A DNA stretch of 8,287 nucleotides from an uncultured Chloroflexota bacterium. Its GTDB lineage: Bacteria > Chloroflexota > Limnocylindria > Limnocylindrales > Limnocylindraceae. A program made the translations under genes and the position numbers. Positions 5,645 to 8,287 of the stretch are shown here, one piece after another (positions within the stretch are counted from its first letter, which is position 1; every line of letters starts with the position of its first letter). A model generated the notes under the pieces. It saw nothing but the letters and a program-made list of their open reading frames with translations. It was not told where the DNA came from and did not search any database. The stretch covers positions 1 through 8,287 of the forward strand of contig CALMIH010000087.1 in assembly GCA_937864085.1 (NCBI GenBank), given 5' to 3'.

Positions 5645-6828
5645 TAGGCCTCTTCGGTCGGCTCTCCTGCCGGGTTTCCTGGACCCTGCTCACGCTCCAA
5701 GATCTTGAACCTACGGTCTGCCAACGCGGCTGGTGAACGATCCAACGCAGCGCGCGCGAGCGCCTCGCCAACCGCGGGCGCCTGCTTGTAGCCGTGGCCG
5801 GATCCACCGCCAGCAAGCCAGACCTTCGGATTCGCAGGGTGATGATCCAAGACGTAGTGCCAGGTGAGGGTGCGCTCGTGCTGGCAGGCGCGACTCTCTT
5901 TCAGTGGTGCGTCTAACAGTGCGGGGAAGCGAATCCCAGCGCGCTGACGTGAGACCTGGATCGACTCGTCCGTCGCCTCCTGTGGCCATGGCGCATTGGG
6001 GTCGAACGAGCCAGCATCAAAGTCGGGACCGACCTTTGCGCCGTGTCCGCTCTCATCGGGAATCCCCCAGACGCCAACGCCCGCATCAATCCAGGTTGGG
6101 ATCTCACCAACCTCCATCCCCTTCGCCGCAAAGTAGGTGACGTCGCGTCGTACTGGTGTGATCTCCGCTGGCGTGTCGGCACCAACAAGTTCTGGGAAAA
6201 GGCCGGGGAGCGATGAGCCTGTGGCCCAGACCACAGCGCCAGCGCTGATCGGCGCGCCACTTGCGTCGAGCGCACTTCCATCTGCCGCAGGGTGCGCGCG
6301 ACCTTGCGTAATCACGCCACCCGCCTGGGTGAAGGCGCGCGCCGCTGCACGCACACCGTTCGCCGCGCGCAGGAATCCGGCGGTTGGTTCGTAGAGGACG
6401 GAGGCGAGTGCGGCGGGACTCATCGCCGGCCAGCGCTTCACCGCTTCATCCGCAGTGATCCGTTCGCACGGCACACCAGCGGCGCGCAAGCGACGCTCAG
6501 ACTCGGCCTCCCAGAAGCCAAGGTCGGAGACACACCAGGCAACGCCACTCTCAACAAAAAGCTCTTCACCGCTCATGGTGCCAAGCGCCTTCCATGCGGC
6601 GAGCGACTTGCGCGCCCAGCCAAGGAGCAGCTCATCTTCGCCGTGCGCGTGGCGGAAGATGCGACTGTGATCACCAGAGGTTGCATCGCGATGGCCAGGC
6701 ACCAGAGCTTCCATCAACGTGACGCTGGCGCCGAGCTTCTTCCCCAGGAGCGCCGTCCATGCGCCCCAGACGCCGCCACCTACAACGAGCAGGTCGGGGG
6801 CGACCCCCGTTACGCCGCGTGCGGCCAC
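5644..6828 (-). CDS. FAD-dependent amine oxidase, monomeric sarcosine oxidase-like (DAO family)
   Basis: 394 residues, close to bacterial monomeric sarcosine oxidase (MSOX) and N-methyltryptophan oxidase. The FAD-binding Rossmann motif is VVGGGVWG (15-22) with E40 at the end of the second strand. An Arg-containing block HSRIFRHAHGE (54-64) matches MSOX, making R59 the counterpart of carboxylate-binding Arg52. K265 (GAKVG) matches the oxygen-activating Lys265, C315 (RACQH) the cysteine covalently joined to FAD, and H345/K348 (GGSGHGYK) the substrate-binding His345/Lys348; the spacing from 254 to 348 agrees with MSOX without gaps, from memory. The enzyme would oxidise a secondary or tertiary amino acid, giving an imine or formaldehyde plus H2O2. 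Start is GTG at 6828, 2 nt after the ATPase stop, with a weak AAGAAG Shine-Dalgarno inside the ATPase's last codons. Last gene of the transporter operon. Pocket differences (W254, H317, D269) suggest a substrate other than sarcosine. Confidence 0.87.
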   Translation of the reverse strand: MAARGVTGVAPDLLVVGGGVWGAWTALLGKKLGASVTLMEALVPGHRDATSGDHSRIFRHAHGEDELLLGWARKSLAAWKALGTMSGEELFVESGVAWCVSDLGFWEAESERRLRAAGVPCERITADEAVKRWPAMSPAALASVLYEPTAGFLRAANGVRAAARAFTQAGGVITQGRAHPAADGSALDASGAPISAGAVVWATGSSLPGLFPELVGADTPAEITPVRRDVTYFAAKGMEVGEIPTWIDAGVGVWGIPDESGHGAKVGPDFDAGSFDPNAPWPQEATDESIQVSRQRAGIRFPALLDAPLKESRACQHERTLTWHYVLDHHPANPKVWLAGGGSGHGYKQAPAVGEALARAALDRSPAALADRRFKILEREQGPGNPAGEPTEEA

Positions 6829-6830
6829 CG

Positions 6831-7691
6831 CTACTTCTTTGAGCCGAGGGTGCGGAATCGCGAGAGGAACTCCTTGGTGCGCGGATCCTTCGGCGCATCA
6901 ATCACCTGCTCCGGTGGCCCAACCTCGGCGAACTCACCCTGGTCCATGTAGTAGACGCGATCTGCCGCCTCATGCGCAAAGTCCATCTCATGTGTCACCA
7001 CGATCATCGTGCGCCCCTCATGCGCAAGGTCTGACATCACCTTTAGCACCTCACCAACCAGCGTTGGGTCAAGTGCGCTCGTTGGCTCGTCGAAGAGGAG
7101 CACCTTCGGTTGCATCGTCAGCGCGCGCGCAATCGCCACACGCTGTCGCTGGCCACCAGAGAGTCGCGATGGATACTCGTCGCGCTTCTCGCTCAAGCCC
7201 ACTTTCGCCAAGTACTTCTCAGCAATCGCCTCCGCCTCCTTGCGATCCATCCCCTTGACGTGAACCGGCGCCTCAACGCAGTTCTCAATCACGCTGAGAT
7301 GCGGGAAGAGGTTGAACTCCTGGAAGACCATGCCGGCGCGCAGGCGGAGCTCTTGAATGCGAGCCTGGCGCTCCTTCCCCTCCTTGTGGAATGGATCAGC
7401 AGCAACCACCACGCCGTCAATCTCTACGATCCCATCCGTTGGGTCCTCGAGGAAGTTGAGGCTGCGCAAGAAGGTGCTCTTCCCTGAGCCTGAGCGGCCG
7501 AGAATGCAGACCGTCTCCCCTGGCCATACCGTAATCGAGGCGCTGCGCAGCACGTGGTTCTCGCCGAACCACTTCGCCATATTCGTTGCCTTGAGCAACG
7601 GCTCGGCCCCAGCCTTCACCAGCACGCCCGGCTTCTCCGCAGGGTGCTGCTGATGCACGTGCGCCTGATCAGGATTCATCACACCGCTCAT
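6831..7691 (-). CDS. Polar amino acid ABC transporter, ATP-binding protein (GlnQ/HisP type)
   Basis: 286 residues with every ABC ATPase motif: Walker A GRSGSGKS (65-72), Q-loop Q124 ([11 protein letters not shown], characteristic of the GlnQ/HisP group), signature LSGGQ (177-181), Walker B VLLFDE (197-202), D-loop SALD (205-208) and H-loop H234 (VVTHEM). It powers the PAAT-family transporter from the cytoplasmic side of the membrane, together with the permease encoded just upstream. Relatives usually begin at the strand corresponding to residue 31; the first 30 residues are an extra N-terminal tail with three histidines (HVHQQHP, 11-17) of unknown meaning. The start at 7691 is supported by the ATGA overlap with the permease stop and a good Shine-Dalgarno at 7700-7705; the ATG four codons later lacks one. 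It is followed after 2 nt by the oxidase gene, so the import substrate is probably the oxidase's substrate or its precursor. Confidence 0.93.
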   Translation of the reverse strand: MSGVMNPDQAHVHQQHPAEKPGVLVKAGAEPLLKATNMAKWFGENHVLRSASITVWPGETVCILGRSGSGKSTFLRSLNFLEDPTDGIVEIDGVVVAADPFHKEGKERQARIQELRLRAGMVFQEFNLFPHLSVIENCVEAPVHVKGMDRKEAEAIAEKYLAKVGLSEKRDEYPSRLSGGQRQRVAIARALTMQPKVLLFDEPTSALDPTLVGEVLKVMSDLAHEGRTMIVVTHEMDFAHEAADRVYYMDQGEFAEVGPPEQVIDAPKDPRTKEFLSRFRTLGSKK

Positions 7692-8287
7692 CCCTTCGTC
7701 TCCTTGTTGCGATCGCCCGCGGCGAGTCGCTTCTCAATGCGATTCTGGAAGGTGCTGAATATGATCGTCAGCGCCCAGTAGATCATCGCGGCGATCATGA
7801 ACGTCTGAAGTGTCTTGAATTCTTTCTGCCCCACGTTGCGCGCGCGCCAGACGATCTCCTGGAGCGCCACCGTGGAGGCGAGCGCCGAGTCCTTCAACAT
7901 CGCGACGAAGTCGTTGCCGATCGCGGGGACGATGATGCGGAAGGCCTGCGGTGCGACGATGCGCAGAAAGGCCGTGCGCGAGGACATGCCGAGTGCCGCC
8001 GCCGCTTCGCGCTGGCCGAGCGGCACCGCCTGGATCCCCGCGCGGAAGATCTCGGTCATGTAGGCGCCATAGTTCATGCCGAGCGCACCGATGGCGCAGA
8101 AGATGGGGTCGAGGATGATCCCCACCTGCGGCAGCGCCAAGTACCAGACGAGCAGTTGCAGGAGCAGCGGAGTGCCTCGGAAGAAGCTGACGTAGAAGGA
8201 GGCGACCGCGTTGATGATCGCGTTGGACGAGAGTCGTCCGAGCGCCCCTACAGCTGCGAGGAAGGTGGCCAGCACAATCGAAGCTGC
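7688..8287 (-). CDS. Polar amino acid ABC transporter, permease (HisM/GlnP type), 5' truncated by window edge
   Basis: 199 residues are visible and the frame is open to the window edge; a GTG at 8275 lies in hydrophobic sequence (SIVLATF) and is more likely an internal valine in the first membrane helix than the start. The PAAT permease signature is clear: [15 protein letters not shown] after the first helix, then [15 protein letters not shown], and the EAA loop [12 protein letters not shown] (residues after the conserved 'RAGI..VP.GQ.EAA.ALG') that contacts the ATPase, followed by [25 protein letters not shown]. About four to five membrane segments remain. It would form the inner-membrane channel as a dimer or with a second permease lying to the right, where a periplasmic or lipoprotein-anchored binding protein is also expected. 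Its TGA overlaps the ATPase ATG by 4 nt (ATGA), indicating translational coupling. Confidence 0.92.
   Translation of the reverse strand, partial: AASIVLATFLAAVGALGRLSSNAIINAVASFYVSFFRGTPLLLQLLVWYLALPQVGIILDPIFCAIGALGMNYGAYMTEIFRAGIQAVPLGQREAAAALGMSSRTAFLRIVAPQAFRIIVPAIGNDFVAMLKDSALASTVALQEIVWRARNVGQKEFKTLQTFMIAAMIYWALTIIFSTFQNRIEKRLAAGDRNKETKG
7700..7705 (-). promoter_or_regulatory. Shine-Dalgarno AAGGAG for the ABC ATPase
   Basis: On the minus strand AAGGAG lies within the permease's last codons, 8 nt before the ATG at 7691. It fixes the ATPase start and shows that this genome uses canonical ribosome binding inside operons, in contrast to the operon-head genes. Confidence 0.75.

Noticed and set aside
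6292..6951. 219-codon plus-strand frame across the oxidase and ATPase 3' ends
   Set aside because: It is antisense to two strongly recognised genes and their junction; the composition is that of a complement frame.
8273..8275. GTG at 8275 (minus strand) as the permease start
   Set aside because: The frame continues open to the window edge with hydrophobic codons, and PAAT permeases have more sequence before the FRGTP motif, so the gene is more likely truncated.

Overview
The window is GC-rich bacterial chromosomal DNA, packed almost end to end with seven genes. No gap exceeds about 35 bases, and I see no rRNA, tRNA, CRISPR array, transposase or insertion sequence. Two genes that open transcription units, and possibly a third, have a TANNNT-like -10 box placed 6-7 bases before the start codon. 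This implies leaderless mRNAs, while an internal operon gene uses a good Shine-Dalgarno. That mix, with the high GC, fits Actinobacteria, Deinococcota, Chloroflexota or relatives. The sequence alone does not let me name the lineage.

Left part (1-3532). The C-terminal half of an HD-superfamily phosphohydrolase (dGTPase-like, COG1078 type) reads rightward and is cut by the window edge. Facing it, with stop codons overlapping by 4 nt, is a 657-residue protein that joins a RecB-like PD-(D/E)XK nuclease domain to an RNase H-fold (YprB / RNase_H_2-like) exonuclease domain. It is the second gene of a leftward two-gene operon. The first is a 10-TM EamA/DMT-family exporter, whose TGA overlaps the nuclease ATG (TGATG).

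Middle part (3533-5627). A 35-bp divergent promoter region separates the EamA gene from a rightward pair: an unrecognised 237-residue protein, and a Rieske non-heme iron oxygenase alpha subunit. The oxygenase has a glutamate instead of the usual aspartate between its Rieske and mononuclear iron sites, a mark of the quaternary-amine demethylase/hydroxylase group (GbcA, CntA and similar).

Right part (5644-8287). A leftward operon encodes a polar-amino-acid ABC permease (cut at its 5' end by the window edge), its GlnQ/HisP-type ATPase, and a flavoprotein of the monomeric sarcosine oxidase type. Its stop lies 16 nt from the oxygenase stop.

Taken together, 4308-8287 reads as a catabolic module for an N-methylated amino acid or betaine. 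The transporter would import it, the Rieske enzyme would remove a methyl (or hydroxylate) from the quaternary nitrogen, and the flavin oxidase would act on the secondary or tertiary amine produced. The exact substrate is unknown. The oxidase keeps the carboxylate-binding residues of sarcosine oxidase but has changed residues around the amine, so sarcosine itself may not be the substrate. This module and the nuclease/exporter operon are the two parts most worth following up.
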